Part shown: positions 9,119 through 16,934 of the stretch, piece after piece
Layout: the number at the start of each line of letters is the position of its first letter
How positions within the stretch are numbered: position 1 is the stretch's first letter
Origin: Agrobacterium pusense
GTDB lineage: Bacteria > Pseudomonadota > Alphaproteobacteria > Rhizobiales > Rhizobiaceae
Reading direction: 5' to 3'
NCBI RefSeq assembly: GCF_900102105.1
Contig: NZ_FNBB01000013.1
Coordinates: forward strand, 1-64,000
DNA: 64,000 bases
The notes under the pieces: generated by a model
What the model saw: the letters and a program-made list of their open reading frames with translations, nothing else
Databases searched by the model: none
What the model was told of the DNA's origin: nothing
Position numbers and translations under genes: made by a program

Positions 9119-9943
9119 TCACATCTGTTCCTTCTGCGCCCCGCCGCCCGGCTTGGCAGGTCCTAGCTCCGGTTTTTGCCCTAAGGGCTCGGAGATCTTT
9201 GTCGAAAACTCCCCTTTTCCATCAATGGAGGCTCCTGTGCTCCAGCGACCCTGGGCCGGCTCGCTTCCATCGTACTGGAAGCCCAGATAGGCGTAGCTGA
9301 ACTCCTGCTGTTCCAGCTCTTGCGGAAAGCTGTTGGGAATGGGAAAGACACTTTTTGCCCCGCCCAGCTCCTCCAGCGCGGCAAGCCACTGGTTTTGATG
9401 CATCGTGTCTCTGGCAATGAGGAACGACAGCATGTCCTTCATGCCCGGGTCGTTGGTCATGTTGTACAGCCGCACAGCAAGCACCCGGCCTGTCGATTCC
9501 GCGGCAACATTGGCGGTCATGTCGGCAGCAATGTTTCCGCTGGCATAAATATGCGACATGTCAAAAGGCACGCCGTCTGAATCGACGGGCATGGCGGCGA
9601 GCCCGGACGATAGTATGTTCTTCAGATTGACGCCGTTCAGCACGGCTCCTCCCACCGCATCGCCAGAGATTTCCTCCCGCAGCTCAAGGGGCGCGCCTTC
9701 AAGATTGAAGGCAACGGCGGTGGCGAGCATTTCGATATGACCGAGTTCTTCCGTGGCCGTGTTCATGAGAAGGTCGCGAAATTTCGGATTCCCGCGCGCG
9801 CCGCACGCCTGGAAAAAATACTGCATGGCGACCCGGATTTCTCCTTCCACGCCACCAATCGCCTGCTGAAGCGCTCTTGCAAACAGCGGGTCTGGTGTCT
9901 CCACTCTCACTGGGTACTGCAGCTTGTTGTCGGTATAAAACAT
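9119..9943 (-). CDS. Manganese catalase
   Basis: 274-residue non-haem catalase that converts hydrogen peroxide to water and oxygen in the cytoplasm using a di-manganese centre. The family pattern is visible: ALQQAIGGVEGEIRVAMQYFFQ, the metal-ligand helix TATEELGHIEMLATAVA, and a second pair of ligand helices around NVAAESTGRVLAVRLY and IARDTMHQNQWLAALEELG. The length is usual for the family, and the C-terminus is Pro/Gly-rich and flexible. It is divergent from the ferritin-like gene at 10113, and each has its own EcfG-like promoter, implying joint induction by general stress. Confidence 0.92.
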   Translation of the reverse strand: MFYTDNKLQYPVRVETPDPLFARALQQAIGGVEGEIRVAMQYFFQACGARGNPKFRDLLMNTATEELGHIEMLATAVAFNLEGAPLELREEISGDAVGGAVLNGVNLKNILSSGLAAMPVDSDGVPFDMSHIYASGNIAADMTANVAAESTGRVLAVRLYNMTNDPGMKDMLSFLIARDTMHQNQWLAALEELGGAKSVFPIPNSFPQELEQQEFSYAYLGFQYDGSEPAQGRWSTGASIDGKGEFSTKISEPLGQKPELGPAKPGGGAQKEQM

Positions 9944-9972
9944 TTGATGTCTCCTCGTTTCATCGGCCGCCC

Positions 9973-9997
9973 AACCGGGCGCCGCGGAGATTGTTCC
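9973..9997 (-). promoter_or_regulatory. EcfG/RpoE2-type promoter for the manganese catalase
   Basis: On the - strand GGAAC (9997-9993) and GGTT (9976-9973) are separated by 16 bases, so GGAAC-N18-TT holds. This matches the published consensus for the alphaproteobacterial general-stress sigma factor. It ends 30 bases before the catalase start. Confidence 0.65.
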
Positions 9998-10060
9998 GGC
10001 CCATTACGCACAACGAGCACACCACAACACGCAACGAGCCCGCGTGCCCGGAGACCAGCG

Positions 10061-10085
10061 GGAACTTCCGTGGCGAACAAAGGTT
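10061..10085 (+). promoter_or_regulatory. EcfG/RpoE2-type promoter for the ferritin-like gene
   Basis: GGAAC at 10061-10065, a 16-base spacer and GGTT at 10082-10085. This is the same arrangement as in the divergent catalase promoter. It lies 28 bases upstream of the ATG at 10113. Confidence 0.65.
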
Positions 10086-10112
10086 GGGGGCGCTCAACAA
10101 GGAGGATGAAGA

Positions 10113-10622
10113 ATGACAACCGACGTGCGCGAAATTTTTGTGACCGGACTGCGTAATGCCCACGCCATGGAAAACCAGGCTCTGTCGATCATGAAGCCGC
10201 AGATTTCAAGGATCGAGAATTATCCGGAGGTGAAGGCCCGACTGGAGCTTCACTATCGGGAGACAGAGGGACAGATCGCCCGCCTTGAGGAAATCCTCAA
10301 TGGACTGTCGGAATCGGCCTCGACAATAAAGGACACGGCGCTTTCCATGACAGGCTCTCTCGCAAGCCTCGGGCATGCAGTTGCCGGAGATGAGATCATA
10401 AAGAACAGCCTCGCGAATTTTGCTTTCGAAAATTACGAAATTGCTGCCTACAAGTCTCTGCTGACCCTCAGCGACCATGGAGGCTATCAGGCAGCTCATT
10501 CCGCACTCCGAAGCAACCTCGAAGAGGAGGAGAACATGGCGCGGTGGCTGGAAGACAATCTGGAAAAAGTGACCCTGGAATTTGTGGCACTCAGTGAACA
10601 GGGACAGACCGCCAAGGTCTGA
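10113..10622 (+). CDS. Ferritin-like DUF892 (YciE/YciF family) protein
   Basis: 169-residue helical-bundle protein of the YciE/YciF family, a ferritin-like group linked to stress. Typical features are FVTGLRNAHAMENQALSIM near the start, the Glu-rich LELHYRETEGQIARLEEIL, AFENYEIAAYKSLL and LRSNLEEEENMARWLEDNL, which supply the acidic and His positions of a di-iron-like site. The start has an AAGGAGGATGAAG ribosome site. Divergence from the manganese catalase and a shared promoter class suggest a role in peroxide or metal stress; the biochemical function is not settled for the family. Confidence 0.88.
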   Translation: MTTDVREIFVTGLRNAHAMENQALSIMKPQISRIENYPEVKARLELHYRETEGQIARLEEILNGLSESASTIKDTALSMTGSLASLGHAVAGDEIIKNSLANFAFENYEIAAYKSLLTLSDHGGYQAAHSALRSNLEEEENMARWLEDNLEKVTLEFVALSEQGQTAKV

Positions 10623-10642
10623 CCTTCGCTTCGGACCAATCG

Positions 10643-11011
10643 ATGAGTCACGCGGAATTAGATGATATCCGGCGGAGGGGCACGTTGCATTCTGACAACT
10701 TCGACAAAGGCGACATTTTGTGCAGCGTTTTTCTTCCTTTCGTAAACGAGGTACGCCGCGTGGCTCATCATTCCGGGCGGATCGAAACAAAACGCCGGCT
10801 TGCCGAAAAAGCGGTGGCTTATCTTGATCTGCTCGAACCGGCCTTCAGACAGCAAGGGGGCCTCGCCGTCAGGCAAAGGGAAGCGGTGCGCAAATTCCGC
10901 ACCTCCCCGGACATAGTCGGCAAGACGGAAGCCGACATGGATGAGCTCCTGCGCGAGGCCACGCAGCAAATCGAAGCCATGGTTCTCTTGATGGATGTCA
11001 AATCTGGGTAA
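10643..11011 (+). CDS. Hypothetical 122-aa helical protein
   Basis: Mostly helical, charged protein (RRLAEKAVAYLDLLEPAF; TEADMDELLREATQQIEAM) with no signal peptide. It starts 20 bases after the ferritin-like gene on the same strand and probably shares its transcript. A long opposite-strand frame covers the same bases, but the operon position favours this one. The ribosome site is weak. Function unknown. Confidence 0.55.
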   Translation: MSHAELDDIRRRGTLHSDNFDKGDILCSVFLPFVNEVRRVAHHSGRIETKRRLAEKAVAYLDLLEPAFRQQGGLAVRQREAVRKFRTSPDIVGKTEADMDELLREATQQIEAMVLLMDVKSG

Positions 11012-11505
11012 CCTTGGGTAACACCTGTTGATAAAGCGGCGATGTTGCTCGCCTTGCGACCCTTCTTCGCGGAGGGACACACATGGGCGGCCGTCAGGCC
11101 GATCCTGAACAACAAATAGTGAGGTTACTCGGGGGCGGTTTGAAAACTTGCCAGCGCCGTCCCTGGCAGTCGGCTGGACAGTTGGCGACTTTCTCGACGT
11201 TATACCCGCGTTCTCTTCCGTCTTGAAGAAACGCGTCCTGCCGACGAGCTAAGTGTCCAGTGTCGACTCCAGACGGGGCCGGTTTCCGAGGCCAATTTCG
11301 CTGATCGGGCATACCACCAGCGCGAGCAGAAACGGGCGTCTCGGTCGCCTTGCACCTGGCGGGAAAATAAAGATGACGGAAGATGATGGCGACACTAATG
11401 GGGTGACGTACCCTTTCGTATTTGGCACAATAAGCCACGACAGGTGGGGAAGTTGGTTGGCTCCCGTTCCTCGTCAAAGGGTCAGATCACGAATGGAGTG
11501 ACACC
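11012..11505. other. Intergenic region, no gene supported
   Basis: Short open frames exist on both strands, but none has a convincing ribosome site or recognisable sequence. The region probably holds the promoter of the gene at 11506; no EcfG-type motif was found in it. Confidence 0.5.
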
Positions 11506-12552
11506 ATGAACAAGGAGGAGCCGCGGCTCGCCTGGTGGATCGCGCGGTGGATTTTGCTTGTTCTTGCCATTCCCGGTGCGTCGCAATCGGCACTTGCCGA
11601 TGCACCGCGGCTCGGTCCTTTCGAACTGCCGCAACCCCGCGAGCTGACCGTCTTCGACGGTGACCACGCGTTCAGCCCCTATGAGGCGCTGAACGGATCC
11701 TACACATCAAGGGCATCCTGCGCCTCCATTCCTTACGCGTTGTGGGTCGAGGTCGACGGCAAGGGCGACTGTATTCGTTATTATCCCGAGGGGCTCACCA
11801 ATGGCGAGAACCGAACGGTGCTGGTCTATTTCGGCGGCGATGTGATGCTGCGAAATTCCAAAGGTGTCCGTTTCATAACTGAATCCTACATCCGTCGGTC
11901 GCCCGCGACGATCTCCTCAGAAATGGTTGCCTGGGCAAAGCAAGCGGGCCATCCCGTGATTTTCATGGCGCGCCCCGGCATTTATGGCTCCTCCGGCGAT
12001 CACAACCGACGTCGGTTTCCCCGCGAAATCGAGCTAATGAACCATGCGCTCGATCTGATCAAGGACAAACACAATGTGTCGTCCTTTATCTTGACCGGTC
12101 ATTCGGCAGGGGGGCAAATCGTCGCCGGTCTCATGAACCGGCGAAGAGACATTTCGGCGGCTGTTATTACGTCCGGTCTCGTTTCGGTAAAGCAGGTGTC
12201 GGCGTTCTGGGAGCGGCGTCGCCGGCTCCCCGGCAAGCTGCTCTACAACTCGGCGCAGTTTTACGATCCAATCGACGAGATTGACCGGATTCCGACCGAT
12301 CACCGACCGGAAATTTACGTCTTGTCTGATCCGGAGGACCGCACCGTCCCGTTTTTCAGCCAGCTGTTTTATGTCAGGCGGCTGCGTACAGCCGGGTTCG
12401 AGCCGCACCATATCTACGTTCAGGCGGCCGATCGCCAACGTCATCTTCTTGCTTACCACGGACGGCTTGCTGCTGCACTGATCGCTCAGGGTCAGTCGCC
12501 GGTCGAAATCCGTCGCGCGGTCCGGGAAATGGAACTCGACCAATTCAGATAA
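11506..12552 (+). CDS. Secreted alpha/beta-hydrolase-like protein
   Basis: 348 residues. A signal peptide is likely (WWIARWILLVLAIPGASQSALA, cleavage near ALA-DA). The mature part has an alpha/beta-hydrolase core with the nucleophile elbow TGHSAGGQIV (Ser), an acidic candidate in VLSDPEDRTVPF and a late His in RQRHLLAYHG, so a hydrolase triad is plausible. The substrate is unknown; the protein probably acts in the periplasm or outside the cell. The start has GGAGTGACACC upstream. It converges on the type I secretion operon, ending 22 bases from the Mur-ligase fusion. Confidence 0.7.
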   Translation: MNKEEPRLAWWIARWILLVLAIPGASQSALADAPRLGPFELPQPRELTVFDGDHAFSPYEALNGSYTSRASCASIPYALWVEVDGKGDCIRYYPEGLTNGENRTVLVYFGGDVMLRNSKGVRFITESYIRRSPATISSEMVAWAKQAGHPVIFMARPGIYGSSGDHNRRRFPREIELMNHALDLIKDKHNVSSFILTGHSAGGQIVAGLMNRRRDISAAVITSGLVSVKQVSAFWERRRRLPGKLLYNSAQFYDPIDEIDRIPTDHRPEIYVLSDPEDRTVPFFSQLFYVRRLRTAGFEPHHIYVQAADRQRHLLAYHGRLAAALIAQGQSPVEIRRAVREMELDQFR

Positions 12553-12574
12553 ACGTTTCGGTGCGCAACCGACC

Positions 12575-15500
12575 TCACACCGGCGCGCTTGAGTCTGCGT
12601 TTTTCTTCAGCCACGTTACCAGCTCGTGCATGCCGGTGCTGTGCGAACCTTTGAAAAGAACGACGTCCCCGTCCGACAGATCTTCGCGGAGAATTTCCTT
12701 CAACGCCTGCCGCGACGCGACATGGCGGCCGTGCAAGGATGGTGAGATCGACGCCCAGAAGCCAGCATAAAGCTCTCCTGCAACGTAGACTTTATCAATC
12801 GGAATGCCTCCGACGACCCCGGCTAGTTCGTTGTGATAAGCGGCCGCATCCGGGCCCAGCTCCGCCATTTCGCCGAGGACTGCGATCCGCCGCTTCCCGC
12901 CTTGATGATCACCCAGCCGGAGCAACGCGGCCCGCATCGAGCCGGGATTGGCATTATAGGCATCATCGATTACGGTCAGTTGCCGTCCGCCAAGTGCAAG
13001 ATGTATTTCCTCGCCGCGGCCCGGTAGCGCTGCGAAACTTTCCAGTTGCGCGATCGCCGGTTCAAGAGGGTGGCCTAGCGCAGTAACGGCGGCAAGGACC
13101 GCGACCCCGTTCAACGCCATATGAAACCCCGCCGCACCGACCCGGAAGCTGATTTCTCGCTCACCAATCCGCGCGTGAGCCTGCTGGTTTCCGGGGTCGT
13201 AGTGCAGGAGCTGACATATGCATTCCTTCGAGGTGCCGTAGCTGATGACGTCAAGTTTCCGCCTTTGAGCCGCCTCATGCACCGTATCCCACTCCAGCAT
13301 GTCGCGGTTGAGAACAGCTTTGTCACCAGGCGCCATGCCCAGGAATATCGCACTTTTGGTTCGGGCGATGTCGGCCACCGTGCTCTTCTCGCCAAGGTGG
13401 GCAGGCAATACGTTGGTAAACACCGCGACTCTCGGACGAGCCATACGCGCACTGACCGCCATTTTGCCGACAGCCAGCTCCAGCACCACATGCGGCGTCT
13501 CCCAGGGGATAGAGGCGAGGTTCCACGCCACGCCCGCAGGGAGGTTCGCATTATGTCGGCTTTTGGCGACATCTCCCCAGGGCGACAGTGCATGCGCGAG
13601 CATGGAGACGACCGTCGTCTTGCCCGCACTCCCTGTCACAGCCAGGACGTTTCCCGTCATCCGGGAGCGCGCATAATCTCCCATTGCAAGAATAGCCCGC
13701 GCGGCATCAGCCACCTGCAGCACCGGCTTATCGTGGGAGCTGACCAGTGCGGGATCGGTGGTCACGAAGCCTGCCGTTTTTTGATGATCTAACACGGTAT
13801 CGGCCGGCACCCCGGTTGGGTCCCCCTTTTTGCGTAGGACGACCATGTCTCCGGGCTGCATCGCCGGGGCGTAGGTGCAAAGCCCTCGAGCGGTCCAGCC
13901 ATCCGGCGGCTGGCGAAGCCAGGTGCCGCGGGTGGCGGCTTCGATATGGGTTGCATTCCACTCCTTGCCATCGGGACGAACCGCCGGCCTGGGTCCGCGG
14001 CGGCACGTGAGAGATGCCGTGTGTTGGCGGACGAGTTCACGAAACGATGCACGCTCCCTGAGATAGTTGCGATAGGCAACAAAACCGGACAGATAGTGTT
14101 CGACGTCGTCGATCCGTACACGAAAAGCATGGTGGCGAATGAAAAATGAACCAGCGATGCGGTCGGGGCTGCGATAATACATCGCCATCTCTGGCCAAAA
14201 GTAGCCGTTGAGCAGATGGTGGGCACGTTTTTCGAGCGCCCTCTCGAAACGGGCCAGATCAATGTCACCTAGAAGCGCGCGCATTGTCGGCGCGGCAGCA
14301 ATGCGCGAGATCGTCTGTCTCGCAGCCATCATTAGTTCGAGCAATGTCGGAAAAGTGGTGATCCGGTTCTCGACGAAATCGAGATAGTCGGCGACATTTC
14401 GTATGGCAAAACGGAAGTACCGTTCTTCCGGTCTGTGGCGCGTCAGTTCGTTGACACAATATCCTAGCCAGTGGTCATGGTGTTTCCAGTATTCCTTCCT
14501 GATGAAATTACCGAATGCCTTCTCCACGGTTTCGAGCCATCTCTCGTCGCGGGTAAGATCGTAGAGGCGCATGAGCCCGAAGGCTGCCTCGCCCTCGTAA
14601 TATATGGTGCGGTATCTCTGCTTGACCGAAAGATCAGGAAACCGGAGAACATGGACGAAAGCTCCGCTCTGAGGATCCTGCATATGGCGAATCCCAGCAG
14701 CGAGCCGCTCCGCAAGTCCTGTCCGGCCGGTCGTGCCGGTGACGCCCATATATTTTGTCAAAGCCAGGATCGCGACAGCGTTCCCGCCAAGCTTGATTTC
14801 TCCGTCCGCCTCAACGAGGAAGGCGGCTTGCTGACCATCAGGAAGGACGACGGGCCTGATCAACTGGGTCTCGAGACAGAGGAGCGCGCGTTCAATCGCC
14901 TGTCTTAGTTGTCTGTCGCGGGTGACCTCCCATGCCTCGATCATCGCATAGACTGTGCTGGCGTGCCGCAGTGTGTTGTAGGTTTCTATACGCCGGTCGA
15001 AACAGGCATGATAGCCATAGACAAACGAACCGTCGACATTGACTTGCCGGGCAAGATGCTCTGACGCGGCGCGAACCAGTGCCAATGCCACACCGCCATC
15101 CAGCCTGTCGATCGTGCGGCGCCCGGTGTCGAGGCCAGTACCTCCAAGCACGTGAAGTGCTCCAGTCTCATCGCAGAAAACGCCTTTTGTCGAAAAGAGA
15201 AAGATCGCCTCGTTATGGGAGAAATCGATAGTCGGCAGGTCTTCGTAGCGTGTGCGGGCATAGAGGTTGAAATTTTTCTCGTTGAGCACCGAGTTGGGAA
15301 GAGTATTGCCGCCGTAAAGCATCGCATTCGCATTGAGCTCCTGCTCTGTGAAGGCATGGCGAAAGGTGGAATCGAGCGCGATGCCGAACCGGAAATAATT
15401 CCGCTTGACCTTGCCAAGCAAAAGGCGCAATCGCGCCCATGTCGTCTGCTCGGCGATCTCAACCCAGTCGACGCGGATCCAGCGTCCTTCGATACGCTCC

Positions 15501-15742
15501 GCAGCCATGACCGCGAGGAGCCTGCTTACACCCTTCTGCCAGGCCGACTCGAGCGATGAACCTGACGCATTGATGACATGCGCGCGCCTGTCACCGTCGG
15601 AAACCGAAAAAAAAAGGACGACTTCCGGCAATGGCTCCGTCAGATGGCAGACCCGGCCCCGCAAAAAGATACGTATATCCGAAAGCCGCTTTTTGATGCC
15701 CGGGAGTTCGCTCGCCAGTGCAACTTTTGCCTCAACGTTCAC
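12575..15742 (-). CDS. Large fusion: alpha/alpha-barrel-like region plus MurF-type ligase
   Basis: 1055 residues, over twice the length of ordinary MurF (about 450). The GTG start at 15742 overlaps the HlyD stop and has GGGAGG upstream; an out-of-frame extension to 15997 was rejected. Residues 1-600 look like a helical toroid (repeats such as DGGVALALVRAASEHLAR, ATVYAMIEAWEVTRDRQLRQ and AAFGLMRLYDLTRDERWLE). After a linker, residues from about 690 form a Mur ligase: P-loop TGSAGKTTVV, then VVLELAVGKMA, FTNVLPAHLG, DDAYNANPGSMRAAL and VLFKGSHSTGM near the end. Mur ligases join an amino acid or peptide to a carboxylate using ATP. Coupling to type I secretion genes suggests work on a surface or secreted product; the substrate is unknown. 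Confidence 0.8.
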   Translation of the reverse strand: MNVEAKVALASELPGIKKRLSDIRIFLRGRVCHLTEPLPEVVLFFSVSDGDRRAHVINASGSSLESAWQKGVSRLLAVMAAERIEGRWIRVDWVEIAEQTTWARLRLLLGKVKRNYFRFGIALDSTFRHAFTEQELNANAMLYGGNTLPNSVLNEKNFNLYARTRYEDLPTIDFSHNEAIFLFSTKGVFCDETGALHVLGGTGLDTGRRTIDRLDGGVALALVRAASEHLARQVNVDGSFVYGYHACFDRRIETYNTLRHASTVYAMIEAWEVTRDRQLRQAIERALLCLETQLIRPVVLPDGQQAAFLVEADGEIKLGGNAVAILALTKYMGVTGTTGRTGLAERLAAGIRHMQDPQSGAFVHVLRFPDLSVKQRYRTIYYEGEAAFGLMRLYDLTRDERWLETVEKAFGNFIRKEYWKHHDHWLGYCVNELTRHRPEERYFRFAIRNVADYLDFVENRITTFPTLLELMMAARQTISRIAAAPTMRALLGDIDLARFERALEKRAHHLLNGYFWPEMAMYYRSPDRIAGSFFIRHHAFRVRIDDVEHYLSGFVAYRNYLRERASFRELVRQHTASLTCRRGPRPAVRPDGKEWNATHIEAATRGTWLRQPPDGWTARGLCTYAPAMQPGDMVVLRKKGDPTGVPADTVLDHQKTAGFVTTDPALVSSHDKPVLQVADAARAILAMGDYARSRMTGNVLAVTGSAGKTTVVSMLAHALSPWGDVAKSRHNANLPAGVAWNLASIPWETPHVVLELAVGKMAVSARMARPRVAVFTNVLPAHLGEKSTVADIARTKSAIFLGMAPGDKAVLNRDMLEWDTVHEAAQRRKLDVISYGTSKECICQLLHYDPGNQQAHARIGEREISFRVGAAGFHMALNGVAVLAAVTALGHPLEPAIAQLESFAALPGRGEEIHLALGGRQLTVIDDAYNANPGSMRAALLRLGDHQGGKRRIAVLGEMAELGPDAAAYHNELAGVVGGIPIDKVYVAGELYAGFWASISPSLHGRHVASRQALKEILREDLSDGDVVLFKGSHSTGMHELVTWLKKNADSSAPV

Positions 15743-16934
15743 GCAGTGCCTCCCGTGCTTTGTTGAAAGGCTTGATGAGATATTCCAGCACCGTCTTCTC
15801 ACCTGTATGGATATCGACGTTCGCGACCATGCCGGGAACGATCGGGAACTCCCGTCCGGCAGCATTGACCAGTGCGTCCTTGTCGGTCTTGATGAATACC
15901 CGATAGTAATAGATCTCACGATCAACCTCATCCTGAATGGTGTCAGGCGATATTGTCGTGACTTTGCCTTCAAGACTGCCATAGACAGCGTAATCATAGG
16001 CGCTGATCTTCACGCTCGCGCGCTGACCAGGGTGGATATAGGCGATGTCCCGGGGTGAAATGCGCGCCTCTATCAGAAGTTCGTCACCGAGCGGGATGAT
16101 GTCCATGAGCTTGCCATTGGGCGGGACCACACCGCCAATCGTCGACACCTCGATGTTTTTGACGATACCGCGGACCGGGGAGCGGTGAGTGAGGCGGGCG
16201 AGACTATCGGCCCGTCCGGTCACGACAGGGGAAAGAGAATTTACCTCCGCATTCGCCTTGGTCAGTTCCTCGCGCGCCTTCACAACATATTCCGATTTGA
16301 TTTCCACCTTTTTGAGCTCGAGTTCCACTATTTGCCTGCGAAGGCGGATGACCTCGACATTACTCGCCGCTCCCACCGACCTCAGTTCCTCATTGAGTTT
16401 TAGTTCGCTATTGACGAGAGAGAGTGATTCCTGGATCCAGCGCAGCGATTCTTCGAGCGCCCGCCTACGCGCCGTATAAAGCTCCGTCTCCGATGCAACG
16501 AGAACCGGATAAGCGTCGAGGGTCGCGGGAAAGGTCAGGGGTGTACCATTGACTTCCGCTTCAAGTCGCGCAGCTGCGGCCAGCGCCGCGCGGTATTTAG
16601 CGGCGCTTTCCTCGACGTCGGATTCGCTTTTGGTCGGGTCAAGCTGCGCGAGAATCTGACCCGGCTCCACGACCTGGTCTTCGCGCACGTGAAGCGTCGC
16701 CACGATTCCGCCTTCGAGCGACTGGATGACCTGCTCGCGGCTGATTGGGATTACACGACCGTCACCGGTCGAGACTTCATCAAGGGTCGCAAAATATGAC
16801 CAAACCAGCACAGCAAGCAAAAGAGCGACGAACAGTTGTACAACGCGTGCAGACCGTGTCAGGTTTCGGCTGTCATCATCGCCGAAGGCCCAGCCACCAC
16901 GCCTGGAGAAATCACGTTCGCTGAATGCAGCCAT
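15732..16934 (-). CDS. HlyD-family type I secretion adaptor
   Basis: 400-residue periplasmic adaptor joining the inner-membrane ABC exporter to an outer-membrane TolC-like channel. It has a short cytoplasmic N-terminus, one membrane helix (VVQLFVALLLAVLVWSYFA), a lipoyl-like half (REQVIQSLEGGIVATLHVRE), a long coiled-coil hairpin (about residues 110-260) and the C-terminal beta-barrel (VRGIVKNIEVSTIGGVV). The start follows AGGAGGTATAA and abuts the exporter stop. The stop overlaps the GTG of the Mur-ligase fusion, so the three genes are translationally linked. Confidence 0.92.
   Translation of the reverse strand: MAAFSERDFSRRGGWAFGDDDSRNLTRSARVVQLFVALLLAVLVWSYFATLDEVSTGDGRVIPISREQVIQSLEGGIVATLHVREDQVVEPGQILAQLDPTKSESDVEESAAKYRAALAAAARLEAEVNGTPLTFPATLDAYPVLVASETELYTARRRALEESLRWIQESLSLVNSELKLNEELRSVGAASNVEVIRLRRQIVELELKKVEIKSEYVVKAREELTKANAEVNSLSPVVTGRADSLARLTHRSPVRGIVKNIEVSTIGGVVPPNGKLMDIIPLGDELLIEARISPRDIAYIHPGQRASVKISAYDYAVYGSLEGKVTTISPDTIQDEVDREIYYYRVFIKTDKDALVNAAGREFPIVPGMVANVDIHTGEKTVLEYLIKPFNKAREALRER

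Noticed and set aside
10658..11080. 140-residue - strand frame opposite 10643-11011
   Set aside because: No ribosome site or family; the + strand frame continues the operon.
15743..15997. N-terminal extension of the Mur-ligase fusion
   Set aside because: It reads out of frame through HlyD. The GTG at 15742 overlaps the HlyD stop and has GGGAGG.
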